DNA from: Membranipora membranacea
Taxonomy: Eukaryota > Bryozoa > Gymnolaemata > Cheilostomatida > Membraniporidae
DNA length: 64,000 bases
Assembly (NCBI GenBank): GCA_914767715.1
Contig: OU612066.1
Span: 26,882,283-26,946,282, forward strand
Direction: 5' to 3'
Part shown: in pieces, positions 25,561-37,800 of the stretch
How positions within the stretch are numbered: position 1 is the first letter of the stretch
How the letters are laid out: each line of letters starts with the position of its first letter
Made by a program: the position numbers and the translations under genes
Notes under the pieces: model-generated
Seen by the model: the letters and a program-made list of their open reading frames with translations, nothing else
What the model was told of the DNA's origin: nothing
Databases searched by the model: none

Positions 25561-26013
25561 TTGTTGTTTATTGAGGCAGCCCACCTGTTTGGCTAACCGA
25601 ATCCTCAAAAGTAACAACATTATAACCTGTTGCAGTATAGATGCAATCCCAGGGCACCCTCTACTTGATTGTGCAATAACTCCCGGAAGAAGGTTTACCC
25701 GGCTAACCAAGAGTGAAATGATCGCAACCTTGTATGACTTTTTTAGAAGCATGAGTAAAGAGAGTGTGGATAATTGAATGTCGACAAGGTGTCATGGTCG
25801 ATTGCAAAAATGTAAATATATGAGTAGCCAGCCACTAGAGCCTATTGATTCAACATAATATGATATGATATTTTAGATGCAATAAAATTGGTATATAAAA
25901 ACGGGGCACTCAATATTGGCTAAATTTTTTGTATCAGAACTGGGGTTTCGGGCTTGGAATTCTGGTTGGAAAATATATTTGGACTGAGCAGGAATTACAA
26001 ATTATCTAGCACT

Positions 26014-26555
26014 GGGCTTTGGTTGGAACCCAGGTGTACTCCGACCTGCCTGCAAACAGGGAGCAACCTGGCGCAGATATTGCAGCCTGGCCACTAAGGC
26101 AACAAATTTTGCCGCCTATGCTCCAGGATGTTGCTTGCGACAAGACATCTGATTTAATTCAACCTTCAATTTTAATCTGATGTAATAATGCTATAATACA
26201 TAAATATCATAAGAAGCAACAAGTCTTGAGACACAAAGGTAATCCTCAGGTTTTGATATTATAAAATTACATTGCCTTTAAATCCCTTGGAAAAGATAAA
26301 CAAGGCACAACAGTAACAAATTCTTTCCCTGTAATGAAACACAGAGACTGCAATACACTGGTTGTTTACAAATAAGATTTTCTTGAGAGATTAGAAAATT
26401 TACTCTGAGAAAACAATGTCTGTAATTGCTCTAACTGATATCTTCATCCAGCAGAGGTCTCAATTGTACGTGGATCGTTTCAATGCACTGCGTGAAGAAT
26501 TGCTTCCAATTTTGTTTGGAGGCCATCTCAGATTTGTTGTTTATTGAGGTAGCCC
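26014..26555. repeat. Direct repeat, copy 2
   Basis: Counterpart of 25043-25560 in the same orientation. It has a small extra segment (near 26170-26220) absent from copy 1 and lacks the second hairpin arm. Confidence 0.85.
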
Positions 26556-28820
26556 AAAAGTAACAACATTATAACTTGTTGCAGTATAGATGCAGTCCCA
26601 TGGCACGATTTTTAAAAAAATGTACAAATTCAACCGTAACATGAATGCTGTCAATGGTTATTTCAGGACTGCAATTCCTTAATGGTGATAAATACACCAA
26701 GGTCGAACATACAGAAACCAGCTCACTGAAAATGCAGCAGAATAATTCACATAGAATATCATGTGTGTTATTAAGGGTGAGCCCTCCAGACACACAGTTA
26801 TCATAATCCTATACACATCCAGCATAGTTACATTAGTGTTTTTCAATAATAAAAATATTGGGATGACATTCGAGTAAGATTTAAGCTCAAACATTTGGGT
26901 GTAGTTTGAAAATGCTATCATTGAACAGTATCAACTGAAAAAGCCAAATCCAAACCATGTTTCGGAATATTAATAATATTAATTATTTTGAGGTCTATAG
27001 TCATTCTGAAAGAATTTGATGGGTGACTGATGGGTCACCACGATCTATACTGAAAACTTATATCAACCAACAGAAATATTCTTTTGTTTAAGTTCAGTAT
27101 AGCATCTCCATTGTCATTTGTAAATTGCTCCACTCCTTTGATAAAAGGCAATTAGAATTTGTTTGAAACTGTACACAATGGCATAGAAACTACAAATATA
27201 TAGGCTCTTTGCACTGCCTTGCGCAACATTGCCACTGCACTGATGGATGAAATAAACACCGTAATGAAAAAGTAAATCGCAATTTTAAATATGTTAAAAA
27301 AATATTTCAAACATGCCCTCAAAAACTCATTTAGATAATGTGATGAACTCGTGCTCCGAAAAAAACCAGATCTCTGTGAGTTACCATGTCGAAGTGTAGT
27401 TCTGCCCAAACAGAAAACCACGAACTTGGAGATTTCTTGTCAGATTTGGAGTTTTTTGCAGAAAAAGATAAATTAATAGTTAGCTGATTGACTAACGATC
27501 CAGGTGACCAAATGTGGTTATTCTGAATTAAAAACTGTAGGAAGGAGATAGCTTTTGGAAAAGTAAGGAGGAGATAACTACAACTGAGCATTTTTGACTT
27601 TAAATAACTGAGATGGATTCACTGGTGAAGTATTACATAAACTTAACCATTAGTCAGGATAAAAGACAAAACAAAATTTACACATTTTCAATAGTTTAGT
27701 AATTATATAGTAATTAAAGATGGATAATGATGCCAGCACTTTGATTGAGTTTGAAATGACATTATGAAATGTAATATGAGATCAAAAATAAAAGATATCC
27801 TACATATCTATGCGTACAGACATGGATTGGCATGTGGAAATACTGGGCAGGAATAATTAGCTTTGTTTCCGCATAATTAAAATTTGGATGGGACAGACAT
27901 GTAAGTGATGAAGGTCGGCCAAAGCACAAGAGTTGTCTAGCATTGACAAATGGTAGGACATTGACAGACAGCATCAAATGATGGACAGGAGAGAGCAAGG
28001 TTGCGATCTTGTTCGCTGAATTTTGAGTAAAATCAAGTGAGGAATCCATGTAAATGGTGAAGAATTTGGATGAGGAAGCTGACACTGATCAAATGCTTAA
28101 ATGTTGCTTGCTATATCACTATATTGGTTTGTTAATCAGCAAACATAGTCTGTTGTCAATTATCTTTCCATAGTGGTTTTGAAAGATATTAGGTTATTGA
28201 ATATTTTCTTATTTTAACCAAAAGGATCCCACTTGAACATCAGATTTCACCAATTACGGTCTCTGCAAACTGTTGATGTTGTGTGCACTGGTATCAATTT
28301 TATTTCAAGAAAAAGAATTCCTATTTGAATGATTTCCATCGTGAATAACAACTACATCATAGCTGTGAATAGAATTTTGGCAATGATGCAATACCTGTAG
28401 ACTTTTGATTGAAATAGATGTTTAATTAGATTTTTAACTCATATTCAAAATAAAGCAGCAAAAAAAAATCAATTAAACTAATTAAATTTGATGATTGCTG
28501 TCAATAAATGTTTAAAAAATGTATAAAATGTAATGTATAAAAGTGTACAAAAAATAACCAATCAATCAATACCAGATTTTATACAGAAGCAGCAGCGAAG
28601 GCGGAAGGGTACTGTAAAAAAGTATTTAGGATTTAATGTCTGAAACTCATAAGCAACCTCATCTTAGGCATTGAATTATTAAATAAAATCACACTATATT
28701 TAATGATTTCTGTCAATGCTTGTCAAAAATCTTACGGAAACGCCAATAGTAAATATGACACAATTCAGAAATCCAGGCTGAAGTTCACTGTTATGCGTGT
28801 TGTTAGTGTCATACCTTTGT

Positions 28821-31800
28821 TCACTCAGATGTTACCATGACAAGGTCAACTCTTTCCAAATACAACTTCTCATCTTCAGAATGGATCATATCAAAGTTAT
28901 CAGGTTTCAGACCGTTTTTCTGCATCACTTTTACAAGTGCTGGCCAGAGAAACATACATTGATAGACTTGTGGTGAACTGATTTGAGATGATTGCATTTC
29001 CAGCGCCTGCAACATGCCAAAGGCATAGAGATGATCTTCTTTTCCTTGTTTGACGAGGACATGGACAATGGATCCGCTTTGACCTTCAAACAACCTGTAA
29101 AACATAAAGATAATCTGTTAGGTTTTGAGATTGAGGGCAACAAAAGGGTAAATGTGTAGAGTTGGGAAATTCAAGCTGATTCATTTTACCATGGCATTTG
29201 AACTTTTACAACTTTTCAGTGTGACAAAAGTTTTAACTGAACAGAAAGTGTGTTGCCACATAATTATGTGTAGTATTTTCTGTAGTCAAATTCTGGACAC
29301 TGATATGATGAAGATTGCAAAATTCCCTGAAGATCATCCTGTATGACTGAACGAGTGTAATGTCCATAGCCTTTCACTCGTCTTTCAGATGCTGTCACCT
29401 TATCTTCATATTCCTCAGCATTGTTGCATTTATCATTGTGGGGCCGAATCTCATCGTCGTCCATTATTGTATGTGCTGCAGACACTCCGAAGTATTCATT
29501 CCTAACCTTGTCATAAAGGACGAGTTCGAGTGTCCCAAAATTATAGTTCTCTCCTTCTTCTTGATCATTAAAGTAGACCTGTATTGTGAGTGGTAAACGG
29601 TGTTTTGCTGTTCCATTCTCGAGATGCAAGGGTTTGTGAAAACCGAGCACAGAACTGCCAATAACAGAATGACATATTTTGAGCGCATTGTAACCCTCAT
29701 TCAGTGTCTCCATCTCCTCTTTGAGTTTTGAAGTGATTGCTGACTTTTGATAGACTATCAAAGACCTATCATCAACAGGATGGGTGAGTATCTTGTAGTT
29801 CTGTATATCATGCTGCTCCATCAGGCTAATAAAAGGAAAACAGAATGCCTCTAGAAACTGGAGGTTTAGCCACCCCTTATTACTTTGTCAAAGGAATGTT
29901 AATTATGCTGATTCCAGATATGGAGTTAAATGGATCAGTATTTAATGTATGAATCATAGCAATATAACAATGAGAGGAAAGACTTGCATGATATTCATTG
30001 AGCTAATTATGAGGGATTTTTATCTTTGCTTGTCGAATACCTTTTTCTTTATCTGGAACCAGGCATACAATAAGAAATGCCACGACCAGGATCCTTTTAA
30101 ATGCATGTTACCATCAGTTTAGAGGTAGGACAAGACACTAGACAAGACAACCAATATCATTATAGAAACGTGACCTGCAGAGACAGTTAATGGGGGATTA
30201 GCAGGTCAGGCTTCGCACTAGTAGAGTTTCTAACTAATCAATGTGGCCCCAAACAGTTAGGTTCTCAATAGCTAAAGTTTCCTACCAGGGTACAGAGGGT
30301 AAGAACTAGAATGATACGGTCAAGTCAGGGTCAGTCAAGACAGAAACAACGACAGCTACCTACGTCAAAGGCACGGATTAGCACCGCAACCTACAGAGAT
30401 TGGGACATGTCCGCTTTAGAATAACGAGGTTTTGAAAACAGCCTTAACACTAAAGTTGAAATGACAGTCTGAGTTTTGGGTATAAAAGGGGAGAGCAGCA
30501 CAAGTAGATGTCAGTCGATATCTAGGAGTGAACTGATCTACCTCTTTCAACCCAAAACTCACACTGAAAGGTTCGTTATTTTGCATAATATCTTTTTAAT
30601 AAGTATAAATTCTAAACCAATAAAGTGAAGTTCATAGTAGACAATATCCTGTGTAGTTAATCTAATGGTCATTCAAGTGTATAAACAGTAGAGGCAGACC
30701 TCCTGCCCCGGCAGCAAACTCCTAGTTCCTACCCTATATAATGCTGCATTCCAATATTTTATCAAAAAGAAAAGAAATACATGTGTTTTCAATAATGTAC
30801 ATGAAGGGCAATTGGCTTTGAAGTTTGTTGCCAGATATTTTGTCAAAATTCATCAGTGAACAGACAGATTCTAACTAAAAATTGAGCATTGCCCATAATA
30901 CCTGAATGGTCCTTCTTACCCTCGTATTTTATTAAAAACTTCTGTCAGCTCATCGTTGTCTGCCTGGTCATCATCATCATCCGTTGATTCAGAAGCAGTG
31001 TCAGCATCAGTAGCACAATTGGCAGCAGTAACAAAAGCAGCAGTATTATTGGTATCAGTATTGATGGTTAACCATTCCATAACATCTGCGCTAGTGGCAG
31101 TAGAAATATCAGCGGCAGTAGAAGTTTTTGCAGTATCTTCCTCTCTCCTTTTACCTACTTCTTCATTATCAGAAGGCTCTGAGGGGAGCTCATTTAATGC
31201 CAGACTGATGGAATCTTTCATCCTACAATATTCAGAGCAGAGCATATAGCAAATGCATATGCAGCTTCCAGTTTTCGAGCTGCCAAACTCCTCAAGTTGC
31301 CGCCTGTAGAAGGAAGGAATTGCTAAAAAGTCACTTTTAACAGAAAATCATAAACGCTTCACAGCATAGATAAAGCTAAAAGAGTTCTGGGAGGCTATAA
31401 TTTTTCGTAGTTGAAATGAAAAGAATAGTCAGAACAGGCCTATTTGAGGTTCTCTGTTGTGCTCAATTGAGTGTTACATAGAGGCAAGTAGTGACTCAAT
31501 TTGATTAAATACATTATTCTCCTCAACAAAAAGTCTAGATTTTGCTTATTTTATTATTATATATTATAGAATCTTTATATATTCAGGTTACCCTTGTCGT
31601 GGCTCAAGATTTACTGGATATTGAAGGCCACTCTTTGGTCACTTTAATCTCTCCACACATTGAAGTAAACAAGATCGCATGATAGATTAAATCCTGAAGG
31701 TGGTAGCAGGACACCATCATGTCCATAGAAATCAGCAGGTTCTGAAATCCTTGCTTTCAATATCAGTGAATGACAGGGAGACAGGTAAACATAATTGCAA

Positions 31801-34800
31801 AAACATTGGTGCACTGATGTTTGCTAAAATGTAGACATTGAACTCACAGTATGATGGAGGTGGTTCCAGTAGAACTGAATACTATGTCATCTTTTGTCTG
31901 GATGTGTTGTTCCTACAACAAGGATTCATGGGTTGATAGTTAATGCCTTGGAGGCCAACCCTTAAACTACTGTTGCCACTCACGCAAATTTAATTATGTA
32001 TAGCTCCAAGATATTAAATAGAAGGTTTAATCTCAGAATTGTCATCTAGTTGGCAAATAATTTGCACGGATTGATCTTCAAAATTAGGGTGTGAAATCAA
32101 CGAAATAGCTGATGACGTCATCATTGGCCACTAGTAAGATGGTAAATTTGTCACAATGCACAGAGGTAGGTAATCAATTTCATACCCTGATATTGACATC
32201 AGTTTTGGCAAATTATTTGCCCATTTGGGGAAAATGCTGAGATTGCAGCCTCATATTATTAGTTTTGAGCTATTCAGACTTCATTAAGCACACATATCTC
32301 GGTATGTCAGCTGTGGTTTAAGGTGAGTTTATGCTAGGACGTTTTTAGCAATTCTAACAATTATTGGACGATCGATTTTCTGTAAAATAGTTAATGATAA
32401 GAAACTATGTACAAACATAACCTCTACAATATTCAGCCACAATATGCTAGACAGAGAAACTATCAAATATTATCGCAGAAAGAAAATTTTTTAAAATACT
32501 TTCAATTTCTACTTTCAGTTAACAGGGTACAGATCCCCTAGAATCAGACACCATGTCCTCAAAGGATAAGGCTGCAAGTAATGAATAATCACTGATTGAA
32601 ATAAACACATCTTCTCATTCAAAATAAAGTTAACTCAAAGGCAAAGGTTTACAAATTTACTGGGAACTTATTTTAAAGCCAGAAACCTCTTCGTTGTGGC
32701 TCACCTTTTCATCAGGTTCTCCCACTTTCGAACTTGACCGACGAAGATTCCATCTCTCTTCTACTTCTATTCTTTCGTTCAACGTCTTCCGTATTTGTCT
32801 CTTTTCCGAGCATTCTATCTGGTCATTCTCTTCTTCTGCTTCCATCTTCGAAAGACAAACATGTTGCAGGTGAAATCCGATAATTTTATCATCAGAACAG
32901 TGATTTCTTAGTTTCACAATTTCACACGGGGTCATAAACTATCAATACTTAAAAACATTGCTCCACTAGGCATGCATATAAAATAAGAAGAGTGTAATGT
33001 AAGAATGTAAGAATGTAAAACATGTGTGCTGTGTAGTGTGTTTTCAACAAGTTATCCTTGCTGATTAATTTTCTAAAATTCATCTGGGCGCACTTACCAC
33101 CTTTGTGCCAGCTTCAGAAGCCTCAAGATGGAAAGGTCCTGGCTCACTTTGGTCTGTCTTACCTGTAAAAATAGATCAGATTCAGATTGGTCCTTCCAAA
33201 ATTCACATTTGATAAATTATTGTCGCTCAACAATTAACATGGTGTAATAATAGCGCTAACAAAGATGTATGCTCATGGACGGACAATCTAACAGGCCATA
33301 AACTGCCAGGTGGTTGATACCTCAGCGAATGTTCGTTCAACCATAAGGGGGACCATTTTTGATTGACTATCTCAGCCTCAGCTCCCTCTGGTGTATCTAC
33401 TTCAAGAACATTTTTGATTTAAAATGAAACAGTGACTGATTGTGAGCAGACAACTCCGTAAACCCACAAGACTTATAGTTTTATACCAGACTTATGTTCA
33501 TACCTCATCAGACTCATAGTTCTAGGGGGGGCAGGGATGCTCCGCCACCCCTAGAATGCTCAAAGAGTGGCCTAAAATGCTATGATCGAATGTTCCATGT
33601 CAGAATCAGCTCATTTGGGACTTCCATTCGCTATTTATATCATCAAAACGCATTTGAGGCTGGGGATTAACCACAGACTCCACAGGAGGGGCTTACCAAC
33701 CTGGGGCCACATCACACCCTCAAAACTTTTGCGCTACCCCCAAGATTTTTTCTAAAATTGGCCCTGCTAAAGCTGTGGCTCCACGTAACGATGTAATCAC
33801 AGGCCGATGGCATGTCTAGACATGCTCGGTCGATCTCACACTGCTACACAGGCCTATGAGTTAGTACTCGATGGTCTAGTGAGTCATAGTGGGGTAATAA
33901 ATCAGGTGCCTAGATTGACCAATGAACTCCCTCAGTTCAATTGATTGACCAATGATATTTAATGGGCGTGTTAACAAATGACCGGATATAGATGTCATAT
34001 TAAATCCGGGTCTTTGTCACTTTGAATCTTCACCAAATAAAATTTCAGTCTTCTGTAAAATTGATTTTCCTATGCTATACTATGGATGTCATGTCAGGAC
34101 AGCTTCCATTTCCAAGTGATACAGCTATTACCCTCCATATTTTCACTACAGCACCACTCCTATCTTTGTAGTTATGGTCTTTTTTATCATAAATAGGAGG
34201 ATGTGATTTGACTACAGATATTATCAACTCCTCCATTTTTGATAGCCTGTCACGATTTGATAGATGACGTGTTTAACCGCGTAATTATTGAAGCAAGCAA
34301 TCAACAACCAATCAGCATAGAGGATCGTCCAGATCACTCGGGCAAAAGACCAACAAGTTCGATGTCCACTTAACACGAGTAATCACTCGTGCAGATCCAC
34401 CGATTAACCACTCGTGACCCCAAATCGATGTAAAAATCGTGTCATGTAGCCATAGCTTTATCCAGTCAAACTCCATTGATAGAGGCAGTAAATTTTCTCA
34501 ATTTAAGTCCATGATTAAAGTTTGGTAGTAAACCATCTTTAAACCTGGATTTTGTCATTGCAAACAGGAGTTTGTCATGTAATGATAACTTATTTTTGTG
34601 TCATTATTCTATCATCATAGCTGACAAATTTTTTCGCTATGATATATTATTGAAGTCCGCTAGTATTCCCTTAAATATTTTGGTAAATTGAATTATCAGG
34701 TTGTGTTTCCTTATGTTGTGCGGTTCACTCTTGGATTCCCTTTTTATAACCAATCAAGGGATAATATGTCAAAGTTCATAATGTAAAACAAAGGAAATTC

Positions 34801-37800
34801 ATATTCCCATTCCCTTTAAAACAAAAAAACAGTACTTAAGGAGTTTCCTACCCTCCTCCCTGTTACAAATAACAGAATTTGTTGTATCAAATACTGACAA
34901 TAAATTAAAGTGAGATCCTGCATACTTCATAACTAACTTACTAATTAGTCAATTGCTAATTGCTAATTGCTAATTAGTCAATGTGTATGTCCTTATCACA
35001 GTTCGCCTTTCCTAGTCGGTGTGTCTTCACTGCCAACTTAATTATCATTGCCCAATGTCACAATGGGTGTACGGTCTCATAAAGAGGGGAGATTTCCGAT
35101 CATTATTATTGAGATGCGAATTATGATATAAAGATGACCATGTTGCAAACAAATTTAATTAATTATTTGGCCAATCGGAGCATTTGAGCCCAATTTTGTA
35201 CGAAAATACAATATACCTACCAAAACCATATTCAGAGTCACTGACATAGCCCTTGTAGATTGTCTCTTCGGCCTGAAATGCAGTACAATAAAGTGTAATT
35301 GTAAAGAGATTTAAACTTGGTTATACTTGAGTAATAGATCCAGGTAACACCCTAAAGCATCATTTTATTTTGCTGAAAATGCAGAGATTGACTGTGTTCT
35401 TGACAAGCCTAAGTTTGATTAAATAATATTCAGACCCCCTTTTAGTTCTTATTTATCTTTGTTTCTTCCACAACTTGATGGATGATTTCCAGCCACTGGC
35501 CAAGCAATGGGCTATGTAAGGTTAACAACCCTAACACAAACTCTGTGTAGCAAAGGTGGCAATGGTAGAGTGGACTGTGCTGTGGGAGTACACAACTCTG
35601 AGGAATGAATAGCAGGCATACTAATTAGTGCCATCAACCCATTCTTTTTGGAGGATGGTGAGACCGCGCAATTGATTAGTGCACTTGCTATTCACTACCA
35701 TGGGATTTGTGAGTTGTGGGTTCAAGTCCCCCTGAGGACGCTGTCACGGCTGATTGTTCCAGCCCCCAGAAACCTAGGGTGTATACTTCACTTCTCCCAG
35801 ACATATACATGTTTATGGACAGCTATTAATCTGTTTTGCATGAAGAAAACCCGAATTTCAACACATAACCAACTATCTGGTACTAAGTGCTCTAAATTGC
35901 ATATAAGTTATTTAAGTTTTTTTGGTATTGCGTCGGGATGTAACTCAGAGGTTCATAACTTCTAATTATCTCATACAAACTCACTTCAAATAATATCTAA
36001 ATCCGTACCAGTGCTTACCTCAGCGGCAGCCTCATGTTTGATTTCCACTGATTGCTGAAAAAGATTCAGGTCGGCCTGATTAAAAGAGAAGAAATTTTTT
36101 TATAAATTACTTGATGGAAATATCGCAAGGCTCGGAGGATGAACATCAATCAGATGACAAAGCAACAGCAGACAGACCAAGGATTAGAGTACATTACAAT
36201 ATCATGCAAAATGCCATGTAGAAGTTTAGAAGCCCAAAGGAAATACACTATACATAAGTAGACTTGTCACGCGGCCACAGGTTTTGGATTTTTTGGATTT
36301 TTGGGTGGTCTTGTATTTCTCGTTGGGGTGTGAGTAGTTATCTTCTGCCTTTTTTAAACTCTAATCTTCACCACTTTGCCTTTACATTTCTTCTGTTTCC
36401 ATATGCAAATGAATTGACTTTGTCAATCATCATATTCAAAATAAATATAAATAAGTTGATTGCACTAAAAAGTGCAGTAATAATGTGAAAACATGGCTAA
36501 GTGAAAAGAAGATTCTAAAACACCCATGAATTTGACTATGACCATGACCTTGACCTTGATATTGTCTTAGTGGTAATACACCTGTAATTAAATTAGGTCA
36601 ACTTGTTTCACCCATCCTTGAAATTAAAATGATTAGTATGCTGATGACAAATCAGGACCCAGGCAAGTTGATAGTACTGCAGTCAGTAATATTGAGGCAT
36701 GAAAATGTTGCCTGATGTATTTGCAATTGAAATTTTGGTGATTTGAGGTTTTAGCAAAATAAATTTGGGGCGCTTTATGTAAACAAGTCAGTTGAGGCAA
36801 AATTAGCTGGAAAACTTGTAAAAATGCACTTGCTCCTTTTGTGACAACCAGATTCCTTTCAATACTCATAAGTATGTCAGAGCAGAAGCAGACCATCATT
36901 TTGAGTGGACTAGTTAAAGAATCGAAAGAAGCTGAAGCAGGCTTTCGGAGGTGAGAAGTCAACATAATTTGCATGTAAAGCAATGGGGTGTTGGACCAGT
37001 CTTGGGTGTTTTAAAAAAATCTTTTAGCTTAGCCATGTTTTCACATTATTACTGCAACATTTAGTGTAATCAACTTATTTATATTCATTTTGAATATGAT
37101 AAATGACAAAGTTAATTTATAAAGCTAACAAGGCAGAAGACAACTACTCATACTATACCGAGAAATATAATGCCACCCAAAAAAAACAAAATCCGTGGCC
37201 ACGTGACAAGGCTAATACATAAAATAATACATGATGCATAATTACATAATATCATTCATTACAGATCTTCCTACATCAGGCGCCGTGTCCTACAAAAGTA
37301 ACCACTGCCTGAACTGAACACACCAATTTATTTAATATTGGAGCCAATGATCAAGCTCCATGGAAATAAACTTTGAATCGAGGAAGTTCTTGAAATTAAT
37401 CTATTACAGCTTACCATACGTTGTTCTTCAGCTTTCCCAACAATTAAATCTAACCTAACCTCACTGCTATCTTCTTAGAAATTAGAACACTAAAGTTACT
37501 GTGAATAGCTCAGGACCAACAAATGAACCGCTTGCTTCTGTTGACCAATGGCATTCATCTTCTCAAATTCAGAATAATATAACAATGTGCTAGGCTCAGC
37601 TTTAAACAATTGTACACCACTTAATGATTTTTAAGTTTATGGCAACACATGATCTTCTATGGTTTAAAATACATAAGTATAAGTATTGAGAAATAAGGGG
37701 AAATAACTTTTAGCACTTTCAAGTCTATCTGAGAAAATTCAATTGATACGGGTACTTGTAAGACAACTGCTGCTGTTGAATAGTAATAAATCAATTTCAG

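Larger units (their letters stand above)
22706..28820. other. Intergenic region with repeats, no gene seen
   Basis: About 6.1 kb between the start of the CLCA-like gene and the end of the protease-like gene. It should hold the CLCA promoter, but I saw no convincing TATA box. It contains a diverged direct repeat (25043-25560 and 26014-26555). At 24176-24197, AATAAAATC followed by TTATC-type repeats resembles the 3' tail of a non-LTR retrotransposon; no coding part of one is evident before it. Open frames at 23901-24086, 27152-27591 and 27762-28085 lack motifs or splice context. Confidence 0.5.

Noticed and set aside
27152-28085. Three minus-strand open frames of 86 to 107 codons
   Set aside because: No recognisable motif, unusual composition and no coherent splice linkage.
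35655-35725. Functional tRNA gene
   Set aside because: Good B box but no pairing acceptor stem, and duplicated with a long non-tRNA body; better explained as a SINE.
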